Assembly: GCF_030818955.1 (NCBI RefSeq)
Contig: NZ_JAUTBF010000001.1
Coordinates: forward strand, 2,914,001-2,978,000
DNA length: 64,000 nt
Source of the DNA: Microbacterium trichothecenolyticum
Lineage (GTDB): Bacteria; Actinomycetota; Actinomycetes; Actinomycetales; Microbacteriaceae
Reading direction: 5' to 3'
Shown here: positions 44,339 through 53,904 of the stretch, one piece after another
How the letters are laid out: each line of letters starts with the position of its first letter
How positions within the stretch are numbered: the first letter of the stretch is position 1
Program-made: the position numbers and the translations under genes
The notes under the pieces: generated by a model
Databases searched by the model: none
Told to the model about the DNA's origin: nothing
The model's input: the letters and a program-made list of their open reading frames with translations, nothing else

Positions 44339-46360
44339 TCAGCAGCAGGGAGGGGTCGTGCTGCGCCGTGGTTCCTCCGCCAGCAGGCGTCGTGCGACAG
44401 CGGTGAGCGGGCCCGGGTCACCCGCGCCGGTGTCGGCGATTGTCCCTGCGCAGGCGGCCAGGGCCAGGGCGATGCCGGCGAGGCCACGTGCGAGGCCGGT
44501 CTGAGGGCGAGGGGGCGCGGCGACGACGGCGTCAACGTGGGCGATCGCCCGGTCGAGCACCCATGCGTCGCGGCCGACCCGGTACAGCGAGAACAGACAT
44601 GCCGCGCGTCCGGCGTCACCCGTCGACCAGCTAGCGTCCTCGAACGTGGGCGCGGCCGGAAGTCGGTCGGCCAGCTCGCGTGCCGCATCCACGCGTCCGG
44701 CCTCCGCCAGCACGCGCAGCACGCCATGCAGCCCCTCGCCCGCGCCGGGGATCGCCGGTGCCCGCCGCGCGTGCTCCTCCAGGGCGTCTATCCACGCCGG
44801 TTCCGCGATGTCTCCGCGCGCCCGCAGGGCCGAGATCACGCCCGCGGCTCCATGTGCGACCGACAACGGCGCCGCCGGATGCCGAAACGACCGCACGCCT
44901 CCGGGGAACATCCGCCCCGGCGCCTCGGGCGTTGCGACGCGATGGATGCCGAGTCGCAGGGCGGTCTCCAACTCCTCCTGTGGCACGAGCTCTCGGCCGG
45001 CGCGGGAGCGGAAGCCCGGGGCGAGGTCGGCCAGACCCGCCTCGTACATGTCGGTGCGGGTGCCCTCGGACCAGGGGCGGTGCACGCTCAGCGCGGGCAG
45101 CAACGGGTTGACGAAGAGCGTCTCAAGCGCGTCGGCGGCCGCTAGGTCGGTCGCCGGGGTGGCCTCCAACGACCCGAACCCTGGCGTCACGATGCCTTGG
45201 GCGACCTGGACGCCGTCGAGCGCGGCGGACTCGTAGTCGATCAGGTAGGCCTCGTCGCCATCGACGAGCACGTTCTGCGGCGAGACGTCGCCGTGGGCGA
45301 CGCCGCGGGCGTGGGCGGCGGCGAGGCGATCGCCCACCCGGGCGCGGATGCGGGCGGACCACCGGCGATAGTCGATGCCGGCAGCGTCGATCGTGTGCTC
45401 GTCCGCAAATGCGGGAGGGTGACGGGCGGCGAATGAGCGGTGCAGGGTCGTTCCCGGCAGCTGCTCCATCACCAGCAGCGTTCCGTCGGGTGTCTCGACG
45501 AGCTCGACCAGTTCGGGCCCGGCGCCGCTGCCGGACAGACGCGTCAGCACCCGTGCCTCGTGGCGCAGGCGTTCGGCTGCGGTAGTGCCGCCGGCATCCA
45601 GCCCCGCGTCGCGCCGCCCCTCCTTCACCACGGCAGGGACTCCGCGCCAAAGACCCGCGTACACGCCCCCGCCGGCGGTGCGGTGTAGCACGGTTACGCG
45701 CTCCAGCGGCAGCGATATCGCCGGTGCCGCCGCACGGCCGGTCTCGGCGAGTAGCCGGCTGAGCGCCGCGGGCGGTGCGCCTGCCGCGGTACGGTCATCG
45801 GGAGCGACGCCGTCGTCGTCGAGCACTCCTGGCACGATGACGCCGTCGCGGGCAATCCATGTCGGCTCGAACGCCCCGTGTCGCACGTGGATCGGGCCGG
45901 AACCGATGCGCAGGTCGCCCACGATCGTGGGCCCGCCCGGATGACGCAGCGCTCCATCAAGCTCCGCGCACAGCGCGACGAGTTCGTCGGCCGAGCGAGG
46001 GTACGCGACTACGGTCTTGCCCACTTGCGTGCGGGATGCGAACTTGGACCGGCTCCGCCGTTCCACCGCGGCCGACGAGCGCACCTTGAAGGCGATCCGG
46101 TGTGCCGAGACGACCTCGATCGCACGCTCGATCTCGGCGGTGAGGTGGGCAATGTCGGGGCTCACGTGCACTTTCCACCCTGACGGGGGCAGGCGGGAGT
46201 CGGCCGGCGCGCAGCGGGTCCACCACGCGTCGCGATGCACTCGCCATCCGGCGTGACGTAGCTGCTCGAGCTCGATCAGCGGTGCTTCGGCGAGCAGATG
46301 GTCGCCAGCCTCGAAGAAGCAGCGCCCCTCGAAGACGTGCGCGAGGTCGTCCGCCTGCAC
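44339..46360 (-). CDS. Class III lanthipeptide synthetase (LanKC)
   Basis: A 673-residue protein from GTG 46360 (AAGGGGG just upstream); a GTG at 46399 would give 686. Three domains are seen. The lyase domain (about 60-166) has SGWKVHVSPDIAHLTAEIE and TQVGKTVVAYPRSADEL. The Ser/Thr-kinase domain (about 225-440) has lysine in PAVVKEG, catalytic loop HGDVSPQNVLV and metal motif LIDYESA. The LanC-like cyclase domain runs from about 480 to 673. The cyclase lacks zinc ligands: the usual WCxG is WSTG. That is the class III condition. It should phosphorylate Ser in the precursor, eliminate phosphate and form labionin/lanthionine rings. It is shorter than typical LanKC (about 850) but no domain is missing. 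Confidence 0.85.
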   Translation of the reverse strand: MQADDLAHVFEGRCFFEAGDHLLAEAPLIELEQLRHAGWRVHRDAWWTRCAPADSRLPPSGWKVHVSPDIAHLTAEIERAIEVVSAHRIAFKVRSSAAVERRSRSKFASRTQVGKTVVAYPRSADELVALCAELDGALRHPGGPTIVGDLRIGSGPIHVRHGAFEPTWIARDGVIVPGVLDDDGVAPDDRTAAGAPPAALSRLLAETGRAAAPAISLPLERVTVLHRTAGGGVYAGLWRGVPAVVKEGRRDAGLDAGGTTAAERLRHEARVLTRLSGSGAGPELVELVETPDGTLLVMEQLPGTTLHRSFAARHPPAFADEHTIDAAGIDYRRWSARIRARVGDRLAAAHARGVAHGDVSPQNVLVDGDEAYLIDYESAALDGVQVAQGIVTPGFGSLEATPATDLAAADALETLFVNPLLPALSVHRPWSEGTRTDMYEAGLADLAPGFRSRAGRELVPQEELETALRLGIHRVATPEAPGRMFPGGVRSFRHPAAPLSVAHGAAGVISALRARGDIAEPAWIDALEEHARRAPAIPGAGEGLHGVLRVLAEAGRVDAARELADRLPAAPTFEDASWSTGDAGRAACLFSLYRVGRDAWVLDRAIAHVDAVVAAPPRPQTGLARGLAGIALALAACAGTIADTGAGDPGPLTAVARRLLAEEPRRSTTPPCC

Positions 46361-46509
46361 AGGCACCCCCTTGGTCGTGTCCTCCGACTCGACGATAAAC
46401 ACCCCACGCGCTCGGTCATTGCGCGCCGGTGTCAAGGGTGGATGCCGGAGACGGCATACATGACTACTGTGAGACTCGACCAGCACTCGATCGAGCGTGA
46501 GGAGACCCC

Positions 46510-46911
46510 ATGAGGGGCAAAGCAGCACTCGTCGTCGGACTCGTGGCGGGCTACGTGCTCGGAGCACGCGCGGGCCGCGACCGTTATGAGCAGATCAAGG
46601 CGCAGGCCGAGAAGGTCTGGGAGCAGCCCGTCGTGCAGGGACAGGTCGAGAAGGTCAAGGCGCTCGGCGCCTCGGCGCTGAAGTCCGTCCCCGGCGTGGT
46701 GTGGAAGGGCGCGAAGTCGGTCACCGGTGCCGCGGCCCAGTCCGGCACCGTGCAGGAGCGTGCCGAGCGCGCCGGCCGTGCCGCGAAGCAGTCGGCCTCC
46801 GAGGTCGCCGATGTCGTCGAAGACGCCGTCGACGACGCCAAGGATGCCGAGAAGACCGCGACCACGCGCGCCCGCGCGGCCCAGAGCGGCTCCACCTCGT
46901 CCGGGAGCTGA
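46510..46911 (+). CDS. YtxH-like small membrane-anchored protein
   Basis: A 133-residue protein. A short N-terminal membrane segment (AALVVGLVAGYVLGARAG) is followed by RDRYEQIKAQAEKVWEQPVV and a long Ala/Glu/Lys-rich coiled tail (ASEVADVVEDAVDDAKDAEK). It belongs to the YtxH/DUF948-like small proteins common in actinobacteria, where it usually precedes a holin-like and a DUF3618 protein, as here. Function not established; envelope stress is a guess. Confidence 0.75.
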   Translation: MRGKAALVVGLVAGYVLGARAGRDRYEQIKAQAEKVWEQPVVQGQVEKVKALGASALKSVPGVVWKGAKSVTGAAAQSGTVQERAERAGRAAKQSASEVADVVEDAVDDAKDAEKTATTRARAAQSGSTSSGS

Positions 46912-46914
46912 CGC

Positions 46915-47325
46915 ATGACCACCCCTCGCGGCTTCCGCGACCGCTCCGACGACAGCCTGTTCACGCTGATCGGCGACATCCCCGAGCTCGTCCGCAACCT
47001 CGTGGTCGCCGAGATCAACGGTGCCAAGGCGTGGGCGCAGCGCACGGCGAAAGACGCCGGGATCGGCGCCGGATGGTTCGTCGGAGCCCTGATCGTGCTG
47101 TTCTGGGCCATTCCGGTGTTCTTCGCGTTCGTCATCGCGGGGCTCTCGTCGTGGTGGCCCGTGTGGTTGTCGGCGCTCGTGGTGTTCGGCGTGATGGTCG
47201 TGATCACCGCGGTCCTCGCGCTGTTGGGCTATCTGCGGTTCAAGAAGCTGTCGAATCGCGAGAACCCGGGCGCGGCGATCGCCGAAGACGTCCGCATCGT
47301 GAAGGAGGCCGGCAGTGAGTATTGA
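46915..47325 (+). CDS. Phage-holin-like (holin superfamily III) membrane protein
   Basis: A 136-residue protein. A soluble N-terminus (SLFTLIGDIPELVRNLVVAE) is followed by two hydrophobic helices (FVGALIVLFWAIPVFFAFVI and SALVVFGVMVVITAVLALLG) with Trp between, and a basic tail. It matches the actinobacterial holin-X/DUF1469-like family (PF07332), a chromosomal protein despite the name. It starts four bases after the previous stop and overlaps the following gene. No phage genes are nearby. Confidence 0.8.
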   Translation: MTTPRGFRDRSDDSLFTLIGDIPELVRNLVVAEINGAKAWAQRTAKDAGIGAGWFVGALIVLFWAIPVFFAFVIAGLSSWWPVWLSALVVFGVMVVITAVLALLGYLRFKKLSNRENPGAAIAEDVRIVKEAGSEY

Positions 47326-47593
47326 TCGTCCCGTCCCCGTGCCCCGCACCGCGGTGCCCTTGGGGATCACCGACCCCGTCGAGTCTGCCCGCGCCGAGTT
47401 GAAGGCGGCGCTGGCGGCCCTCGAAGACAAGGCCAACATCCCGCGTCGCGCGAGCGAGGCCGTCGACCGCAAGGTTCGCGAGGTGCGTCAGAGCGCGCAG
47501 CGCAACCCGGGCGCGGCGGCCGCCGTCGTCGCGGGCGTGGCGAGCCTGGTCGGTTTCGCCGTGTGGGGCATCGTCCGCGCGTACACGCGCTGA
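47315..47593 (+). CDS. DUF3618-like small membrane protein
   Basis: A 92-residue protein from GTG 47315 behind AGGAGG. The central helix ESARAELKAALAALEDKANI and KVREVRQSAQRNPGAAAAVV lead to a C-terminal membrane segment AGVASLVGFAVWGIVRAY. The layout is that of DUF3618 proteins, which follow YtxH and holin-like genes in many actinobacteria. The start lies inside the end of the preceding gene. Role unknown. Confidence 0.75.
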   Translation: MSIDRPVPVPRTAVPLGITDPVESARAELKAALAALEDKANIPRRASEAVDRKVREVRQSAQRNPGAAAAVVAGVASLVGFAVWGIVRAYTR

Positions 47594-47846
47594 GACCTCA
47601 CGGAGCGGTCCGTCCCCGTCCGGGGCGGGCCGCTTCGTCGTTCCGATCGGGCGCCGTCGCCGTGGGGCTGTGCCGTGTGGCGGAGTTGAGCGGTGACTCG
47701 CCGTGGCGGGTGGGGGCGTACCGGCGTGTCGGCACCGGACTCCGCACGACGGCCCGCCGCGGCGGCGGTAGACCCCAGCGGGAACAGACCGCGGCCGGGA
47801 GACAGGATGCCGGTGGTCCGACGACCGGGTCCGGGGGCGGACGGGT

Positions 47847-48635
47847 CTACGGTTCGTTCTTGAACAGCCCGTCGAGCAGGTCTTGGAAGTACTCCGGCGT
47901 CACGGCGATGGGGCCCGCGTAGGCGTGGTCGAAGCCGGCGATGGCGTACAGCAGCAGGGCGACGAACAGCGCGAGCATGCCCGACATCAGCAGGTGCACG
48001 CGGAGGTTCCGCACCTCGATCAGACCGATCAGCACCGCGTTGAGCACGGCGCCCACGCCGAGCACGATCCACAGCACGCTCGGCAGAGCCAGGTGGGTGA
48101 GGGCGATGCGGTCGCGCCGATCGTGCACGAGCTGCCGGAACTGCTCGAGCGCCTCCTGCACGTAGACCACCTCGACGGCCGACGAGGGCTCGACGGCGTC
48201 GATCGCCTGTTGCATGCGCGTGATGTCGACGTCCGTCTCCGACGGCAGCTCCAGGCGGCGCTGCTGAGGCCAGTCCTCGTCGATCACCCCGCGCGAGTAC
48301 TGGATGATCTGCTGCTGAAGTTCACCCGACTGCGGCTCGGGCAGCAGCGTCGCCGTGCGGTACAGCGAGGCCAGCGACGACGACTCCTCCAGCACGACGC
48401 CGTCGACCTCGGTGAAGTTGCCGTAGGCGGCGGCGGCGATCAGCGCGAGGGTGACACCGTAGAAGACGCCGTAGGCGCCGACAGCATAGCTGAGCACGCG
48501 GTCCCACTCCTCGCCCTGCGGGGCGACGCGGAAGACCCACTTGCGCAGCACCAGCAGGATCCCGCAGGAGATGCCCACCACGAGCACGATGAACACGGGC
48601 AGCCCCACGTACATGGGGAGGTCATACAGCCACAT
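47847..48635 (-). CDS. DUF4239 family membrane protein
   Basis: A 262-residue protein from ATG 48635 (MWLYDLPMYVGLPVFIVLVV). It has an N-terminal membrane helix, a second helix before a long soluble segment (SSLASLYRTATLLPEPQSGE) and two C-terminal helices (LPSVLWIVLGVGAVLNAVLI and LLMSGMLALFVALLLYAIAG). The bestrophin-like DUF4239 pattern is clear. Function is not established, though a channel is possible. It is divergent from hemQ. Confidence 0.8.
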   Translation of the reverse strand: MWLYDLPMYVGLPVFIVLVVGISCGILLVLRKWVFRVAPQGEEWDRVLSYAVGAYGVFYGVTLALIAAAAYGNFTEVDGVVLEESSSLASLYRTATLLPEPQSGELQQQIIQYSRGVIDEDWPQQRRLELPSETDVDITRMQQAIDAVEPSSAVEVVYVQEALEQFRQLVHDRRDRIALTHLALPSVLWIVLGVGAVLNAVLIGLIEVRNLRVHLLMSGMLALFVALLLYAIAGFDHAYAGPIAVTPEYFQDLLDGLFKNEP

Positions 48636-48799
48636 CGGGCACCCTTTCGCGACGGCGTCCCCCGACGTCGTCGTCGCACAGTACCAACGCACGCGCGCGA
48701 CACGCGTGCCGGTGGTTGCGCGCCGGTCGTGGCGTGGCGGTGCTTCGGTGGCGAGTCAACCGGTTTGGATGCCCGCGCCGACGGGACGAAACTGGTGTC

Positions 48800-49471
48800 A
48801 TGTCCGACGACAGCTCCTCTTCCGTGTACACCCTGTGGGCGGTCTTCCGCCGCGACCCCGAGAACCCCGTCACCGCCCCCGACGCCACCGAGCTCGCCGA
48901 CCTCGTCTCCCTCATCGAGGCAGACGGTGTCACCGTGCGCGGCTTCTACGACGTCAGCGGCCTGCGCGCCGACGCCGACCTGATGGTGTGGCTGCACGGC
49001 GAAGACCCCCAGGCGCTCCAGCGCGACCTGCGGCGCCTCCGTCGTACCGAGCTGCTGAAGAACCTGCTCCCCACGTGGAACGCCATGGGTGTGCACCGCG
49101 ACGCGGAGTTCAACCGCTCGCACGTGCCCGGCTTCCTCCGCGGCATCGAGGCGCGGCAGTGGCTGTGCCTGTACCCCTTCATCCGCAGCTACGAGTGGTA
49201 CCTGCTGCCCGAGGAGGAACGCCGCGAGATGCTGATCGAGCACGGCAAGAAGGGGTCGGTCTACAAGGGCGTCATCGCCAACACCGTGGCATCCTTCGCC
49301 CTCGGCGACTACGAGTGGCTCCTGCCCCTCGAGGCCGACGTGCTGACCGACCTCGTCGACATGATGCGCGACCTGCGATACACCGAGGCGCGTCGACACG
49401 TCCGGGAAGAGGTGCCGTTCTACACGGGACGCCTCGTGACCCTCGACGAGATCCCCGAGATCCTTCAGTGA
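48800..49471 (+). CDS. hemQ: Coproheme decarboxylase
   Basis: A 223-residue chlorite-dismutase-fold protein (HemQ/ChdC) that turns Fe-coproporphyrin III into protoheme using peroxide, the last step of the coproporphyrin-dependent pathway of Gram-positive bacteria. Conserved stretches include YPFIRSYEWYLLPEEERREM (with the tyrosine used for decarboxylation) and HGKKGSVYKGVIANTVASFA (with the proximal-His region downstream of EHGK). ATG 48800 was chosen over an upstream in-frame ATG at 48716. It overlaps hemC by four bases. Confidence 0.95.
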   Translation: MSDDSSSSVYTLWAVFRRDPENPVTAPDATELADLVSLIEADGVTVRGFYDVSGLRADADLMVWLHGEDPQALQRDLRRLRRTELLKNLLPTWNAMGVHRDAEFNRSHVPGFLRGIEARQWLCLYPFIRSYEWYLLPEEERREMLIEHGKKGSVYKGVIANTVASFALGDYEWLLPLEADVLTDLVDMMRDLRYTEARRHVREEVPFYTGRLVTLDEIPEILQ

Positions 49472-50466
49472 CCGCCGCCCTGCGCCTCGGCACGCGCCGG
49501 AGCGCTCTGGCGATAACGCAGTCGCAGATGGTCGCCGACGCCGTGGCCGCGGCATCCGGTCGTGCTGTCGAGCTCGTGCCAATCGTCTCCGAGGGAGACG
49601 TCAACCGTGCGTCGCTGTCGCAGCTGGGCGGTCGTGGCGTGTTCGCCAACGGTCTGCGCGAGGCGCTCGCCGCCGACCGGTGCGATTTCCTCGTGCATTC
49701 GCTGAAAGACCTGCCGACCGCGCAGCCCGAGGGGCTCGTCATCGCCGCGACGCCGACGCGGGAAGACGCCCGCGACGTCGTCGTCACCCGCGACGGCATA
49801 CCCCTCGGCGCGCTCGCCCCGGGGTCGCGGGTCGGCACCGGGTCGCCCCGCCGCATCGCGCAGGCGCTGCGGCACAACCCGCGGCTCGACATCCACGACA
49901 TCCGCGGCAACGTCGACTCCCGCCTCGCGCGCGTGCGCGACGGAGAACTGGATGCCGTCATCCTCGCCGCCGCGGGGATCTCGCGGCTCGGCGGCGATCT
50001 GGGCGGACTCCGCGCCGAGCCGCTGGGGCTGGCGGAGTGGCCCACCGCGCCGGGCCAGGGTTCACTCGCGGTCGAGACGCGCAGCGACATCGACGCGGAC
50101 ATCCTGGCCGCGCTCGCGCAGCTCGACGACGAGGACACCCGCGTCGCGATCACCGCCGAGCGCACCGTGCTTTCGGCGCTGGACGCGGGATGCAGCGCCC
50201 CGGTGGGGACGCATGCGGCCCTCTCCGACGGCGATCTGCGGGTGCGCGCGGTGGTCTATGCGCTCGACGGTACGCGAAGGATCGGGATAGACCGGACGGT
50301 GCGACTCGCACCGGGGTATGGTGGGGAAACGGGCAGCGGCAACGAAGCGGGTGCTGCCGACGACGGGGGACCGATCGCGCGTGCGACGCGAGCGGGCCGA
50401 GAAGCCGCGCGTCGGTTGCTCGAACGTGGGGCGGCCGACCTGGTACCACGAGAGTCGACCACATGA
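49468..50466 (+). CDS. hemC: Hydroxymethylbilane synthase (porphobilinogen deaminase)
   Basis: A 332-residue enzyme that joins four porphobilinogens into hydroxymethylbilane. The N-terminus LRLGTRRSALAITQSQMVAD, the substrate loop FLVHSLKDLPTAQPEGL, and the dipyrromethane-cofactor cysteine in LDAGCSAPVGTHA are present. The GTG at 49468 overlaps the hemQ stop. The end overlaps hemD (ATGA). The C-terminal tail after about residue 290 is Gly/Ala-rich. Confidence 0.96.
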   Translation: MTAALRLGTRRSALAITQSQMVADAVAAASGRAVELVPIVSEGDVNRASLSQLGGRGVFANGLREALAADRCDFLVHSLKDLPTAQPEGLVIAATPTREDARDVVVTRDGIPLGALAPGSRVGTGSPRRIAQALRHNPRLDIHDIRGNVDSRLARVRDGELDAVILAAAGISRLGGDLGGLRAEPLGLAEWPTAPGQGSLAVETRSDIDADILAALAQLDDEDTRVAITAERTVLSALDAGCSAPVGTHAALSDGDLRVRAVVYALDGTRRIGIDRTVRLAPGYGGETGSGNEAGAADDGGPIARATRAGREAARRLLERGAADLVPRESTT

Positions 50467-51278
50467 ATGAAGGCCACCGGCACACGCCGTACCCTCCGAC
50501 GGGCAGCGTGCCCAAGCCGCTCGCCGGCCGTCGCGTGCTCGTTCCGCGCGGGGGACCCTGGGGTGACGGTGTCGCCGCCAGCCTGCGCCAGCGTGGTGCC
50601 GTTCCCGTGATCGCTCCGCTGATCAACTTCGCGCCGACGAACGACCAGGCGACCCTCGAGCAAGCGCTCGCCGACCTCGCCGGCGGGGTGTTCGACTGGC
50701 TCACGCTCACCAGCGCGACGACCGTCGACGTGCTCTATGCCTACAAAGCCGTCATCCCCGCCGAGACGAAGGTCGCGGTGGTCGGTGAGACGACGGCGGC
50801 AGCGATGCAGGCGGTCGGCTACCACGTCGACCTCGTGCCCGAGCGCGACAACTCGGCGCAGGGCATGGCCGAGCAGATGATCGCCATCGAGACCGCGCCG
50901 CGCAAGGTGCTCACCTTGCGGAGCGAAATCGCCAAGCCCGTGCTCACGCGCCTGCTCATCGAGGCGGGTCACGACGTGCGCAGCGTCGTCGCCTACCGCA
51001 CGGTCGGCGTGCCCGTGTCCGAGAAGGTCGCCGGCGACGTGCACTCGGGCCGTATCAACGCCATCCTCGTCACCAGCGGTTCGGTCGCCGAACAGGTGGT
51101 CGATCAGTTCCCCGAGATCCCGGCATCCACCGTCATCGCCGCGATCGGTCCCCGCACCGCGAAAGACGCCAAGCGCGCGGGCCTCAGCGTCGACGTCGTG
51201 GCCGAGACGCAGACCGTCGAGTCGCTGATCGAGGCCGTCTCTCGCTTCACCCTTCCCCCCGACGAATCGACCTCATGA
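50463..51278 (+). CDS. hemD: Uroporphyrinogen-III synthase
   Basis: A 271-residue protein that cyclises hydroxymethylbilane with inversion of ring D. It has the two-domain HemD fold: [20 protein letters not shown] at the start, [17 protein letters not shown], and later [19 protein letters not shown] with [20 protein letters not shown]. Sequence conservation in HemD is low, but position between hemC and hemB with overlapping stops supports it strongly. The first ~20 residues are a hydrophilic extension. Confidence 0.95.
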   Translation: MNEGHRHTPYPPTGSVPKPLAGRRVLVPRGGPWGDGVAASLRQRGAVPVIAPLINFAPTNDQATLEQALADLAGGVFDWLTLTSATTVDVLYAYKAVIPAETKVAVVGETTAAAMQAVGYHVDLVPERDNSAQGMAEQMIAIETAPRKVLTLRSEIAKPVLTRLLIEAGHDVRSVVAYRTVGVPVSEKVAGDVHSGRINAILVTSGSVAEQVVDQFPEIPASTVIAAIGPRTAKDAKRAGLSVDVVAETQTVESLIEAVSRFTLPPDESTS

Positions 51279-52258
51279 GTTTTCCCGAGCACCGTCCGCG
51301 GCGCCTGCGCCGTACCCCCGCCGTCCGTCGTCTCGCTCGCGAGACGCACCTCGTGCCGTCGCAGCTCGTTCTGCCGATGTTCGTGCGCGAGGGCATCGCC
51401 GAGCCGAGCCCGATCGGGTCGATGCCCGGCATCGTGCAGCATTCGCTCGACTCGTTGCGCCGGGCGGTCGCCGAAGCGGCCGAGGAGCGTATCGGCGGCG
51501 TCATGCTGTTCGGCGTGCCCGAGACGCGCGACGCCGTGGGGTCGGGCGCCGATGACCCGAACGGCATCCTGAACGTCGCGACCGAGGCCGTCGTGGCCGA
51601 GGTCGGCGACGCGCTCGTCGTGCAGACCGACCTGTGTCTCGACGAGTTCACCGATCACGGGCACTGCGGGGTCCTTCAGGCCGACGGTGCGGTCGACAAC
51701 GACGCGACCCTCGAGCGGTACACGGCGATGGGTCTCGCACAGGCACGTGCGGGCTCGGCCCTGCTCGGGCTGTCCGGCATGATGGACGGCCAGGTCGCCG
51801 CGGTGCGCGAGGCCCTGGATGCCGAGGGCTTCACCGACACGCTGATCCTGGCGTACTCGGCCAAGTACGCCGGCGCCTTCTACGGGCCGTTCCGCGAGGC
51901 CGTCGACTCGCAGCTGAAGGGCGACCGTCGCTCGTATCAGCTCGATCCCGGCAACGGACGCGAGGGTGTGCGCGAGGCCCTGCTCGACGTCGAAGAGGGC
52001 GCCGATATCGTCATGGTCAAGCCCGCGCTTCCGTATCTCGACGTTCTCGCCGACGTGAAGGCGTCGGTCGACGTGCCGGTGTGGGCGTACCAGGTGTCGG
52101 GTGAGTACGCGATGATCGAGGCCGCTGCCGCCCACGGCTGGATCGACCGCCGCGGCGCGATCCTCGAGAGCCTGCTCGGTATCCGTCGTGCCGGCGCCGA
52201 CGCGATCCTGACGTACTGGGCGCTCGAGGCCGCCCGCTGGCTGCGCGCCGAGCTCTGA
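51275..52258 (+). CDS. hemB: Delta-aminolevulinic acid dehydratase (porphobilinogen synthase)
   Basis: A 327-residue enzyme condensing two 5-aminolevulinates. The Schiff-base lysines are seen in [20 protein letters not shown] and [20 protein letters not shown]. The metal-site region is [14 protein letters not shown], where one of the usual zinc cysteines is Asp, suggesting a mixed or magnesium-type site. [18 protein letters not shown] is the N-terminal signature. ATG 51275 overlaps the hemD stop. About 200 bp separate it from hemL. Confidence 0.96.
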   Translation: MSFPEHRPRRLRRTPAVRRLARETHLVPSQLVLPMFVREGIAEPSPIGSMPGIVQHSLDSLRRAVAEAAEERIGGVMLFGVPETRDAVGSGADDPNGILNVATEAVVAEVGDALVVQTDLCLDEFTDHGHCGVLQADGAVDNDATLERYTAMGLAQARAGSALLGLSGMMDGQVAAVREALDAEGFTDTLILAYSAKYAGAFYGPFREAVDSQLKGDRRSYQLDPGNGREGVREALLDVEEGADIVMVKPALPYLDVLADVKASVDVPVWAYQVSGEYAMIEAAAAHGWIDRRGAILESLLGIRRAGADAILTYWALEAARWLRAEL

Positions 52259-52465
52259 TCGGGTGCCGTCGGCCGTGTGGACCGCCTCGGTCGCCGATGC
52301 CGGTTCGGGCGCCGTCGCGCTCGCGCCGGCCGCTACCGGAACGCCGTTCTCGCCGGCGATCGCGCGGTCGGCGCACGACTCCGGAAGAATCGACTCTGCA
52401 GTCCTCCCGGACCCCCGACCGTCCTATTTCTCCTGACTTGTGCACATCGAGAGGATGAGCAGCAC

Positions 52466-53806
52466 ATGACCGACCTGAACGACCAGTGGTTCGCCCGCGC
52501 CAAGGACGTCATCCCCGGCGGTGTGAACTCGCCCGTGCGCGCCTACGGCTCCGTCGGCGGGACCCCCCGCTTCGTGCAGTCCGCCTCGGGACCCCGGATC
52601 ACGGATGCCGCGGGCCGCGAGTACGTCGACCTCGTCGCCTCGTGGGGTCCGGCACTGCTCGGGCACGCGCATCCCGAGGTGGTCGGGGCGGTGCAGGCAG
52701 CGGCATCCCGGGGTCTGTCCTTCGGTGCGCCGACAGGTGCCGAGGTGGAGCTCGCCGACCTCATCGCCCAGCGCGTGCGGGTCGGTGACCTCAAGCCCGT
52801 CGAGAAGGTGCGCCTGGTGTCGACCGGCACCGAGGCGACGATGACGGCCATCCGTCTGGCGCGCGGCGTCACCGGCCGCGACCTGCTCATCAAGTTCGCG
52901 GGGCACTACCACGGCCACTCCGACGGACTGCTGGCGGCCGCAGGCTCCGGCGTCGCCACCCTGGCCCTGCCCGGTTCGGCCGGTGTTCCCGCTCCGATCG
53001 CGGCCCAGACGCTCGTGCTGCCGTACAACGACCTCGACGCCGTGCGGGAGGCCTTCGCGGTCCACGGCGAGAACATCGCCGCGATCATCGTCGAAGCGGC
53101 CTCGGCGAACATGGGCGTCGTGCCGCCGCTGCCCGGCTTCAATGCGGCGATCGCCGACATCGCGCACAGCCACGGTGCCCTGCTCATCATGGACGAGGTG
53201 CTGACCGGCTTCCGCGTGCACCCGGCCGGCTTCTGGGGCCTGCAGGCCTCGCGAGGCGAGACGTACCTGCCCGACATCCTGACGTTCGGCAAGGTCGTCG
53301 GCGGAGGGATGCCGCTGGCCGCGCTCGGTGGTCGCTCCGACGTCATGGACCACCTCGCTCCGCTCGGCCCCGTGTACCAGGCCGGCACGTTGTCGGGCAA
53401 CCCGCTCTCGGTCGCGGCGGGCTTGGCGACCCTGCGTCTGGCGACGCCGGAGGTGTACGCCACGGTGGATGCCGCCGCGACCCGGGTGGCCGATGCCCTG
53501 GATGCCGCTCTGACGGCCGAAGGCGTCGTGCACACCGTGCCGCGGGCGGGCTCGCTGTTCGGTGTCGCGTTCGTCCCCGAGGTGCCGCGCGACTACGCCA
53601 CGGCGCTCACGCAGCAGTCGTACCGGTACGCCCCGTTCTTCCACGCGATGCTGGATGCCGGCATCTCGCTGCCCCCGAGCGTGTTCGAGGCGTGGTTCCT
53701 CACGGCCGCCCACGACGATGCGGCGCTCGAGAGCGTGATCGACGCGCTGCCGGGGGCGGCGAAGGCCGCGGCCGAAGCGCTCGACCCGACGCTGCTCGCG
53801 CAGTAG
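52466..53806 (+). CDS. hemL: Glutamate-1-semialdehyde 2,1-aminomutase
   Basis: A 446-residue PLP enzyme that converts the HemA product into 5-aminolevulinate. The N-terminus [20 protein letters not shown], the PLP-lysine region [20 protein letters not shown], and [14 protein letters not shown] are diagnostic. ATG 52466 begins the conserved sequence directly. A 207-bp gap from hemB with no gene may hold its promoter. Its presence with hemA confirms the C5 route. Confidence 0.97.
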   Translation: MTDLNDQWFARAKDVIPGGVNSPVRAYGSVGGTPRFVQSASGPRITDAAGREYVDLVASWGPALLGHAHPEVVGAVQAAASRGLSFGAPTGAEVELADLIAQRVRVGDLKPVEKVRLVSTGTEATMTAIRLARGVTGRDLLIKFAGHYHGHSDGLLAAAGSGVATLALPGSAGVPAPIAAQTLVLPYNDLDAVREAFAVHGENIAAIIVEAASANMGVVPPLPGFNAAIADIAHSHGALLIMDEVLTGFRVHPAGFWGLQASRGETYLPDILTFGKVVGGGMPLAALGGRSDVMDHLAPLGPVYQAGTLSGNPLSVAAGLATLRLATPEVYATVDAAATRVADALDAALTAEGVVHTVPRAGSLFGVAFVPEVPRDYATALTQQSYRYAPFFHAMLDAGISLPPSVFEAWFLTAAHDDAALESVIDALPGAAKAAAEALDPTLLAQ

Positions 53807-53904
53807 CAGCCGCGGGCGCCGCGCGCGATCGCCTCACGTTCCGCGCTGTGCCCTCCGTGCCCGCAGAAGCAGGGAACGGCTCGACGTCATGGAAGGGAGC
53901 AGTC

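Noticed and set aside
46915..47325. Holin-like protein as evidence of a prophage
   Set aside because: The family is a common chromosomal actinobacterial protein encoded with YtxH and DUF3618 genes, as here. No phage structural or integrase gene is present.
46510..47593. Inclusion of the YtxH, holin-like and DUF3618 genes in the RiPP cluster
   Set aside because: They form a known co-occurring trio in actinobacteria unrelated to RiPPs and have separate spacing and orientation from the LanKC operon.
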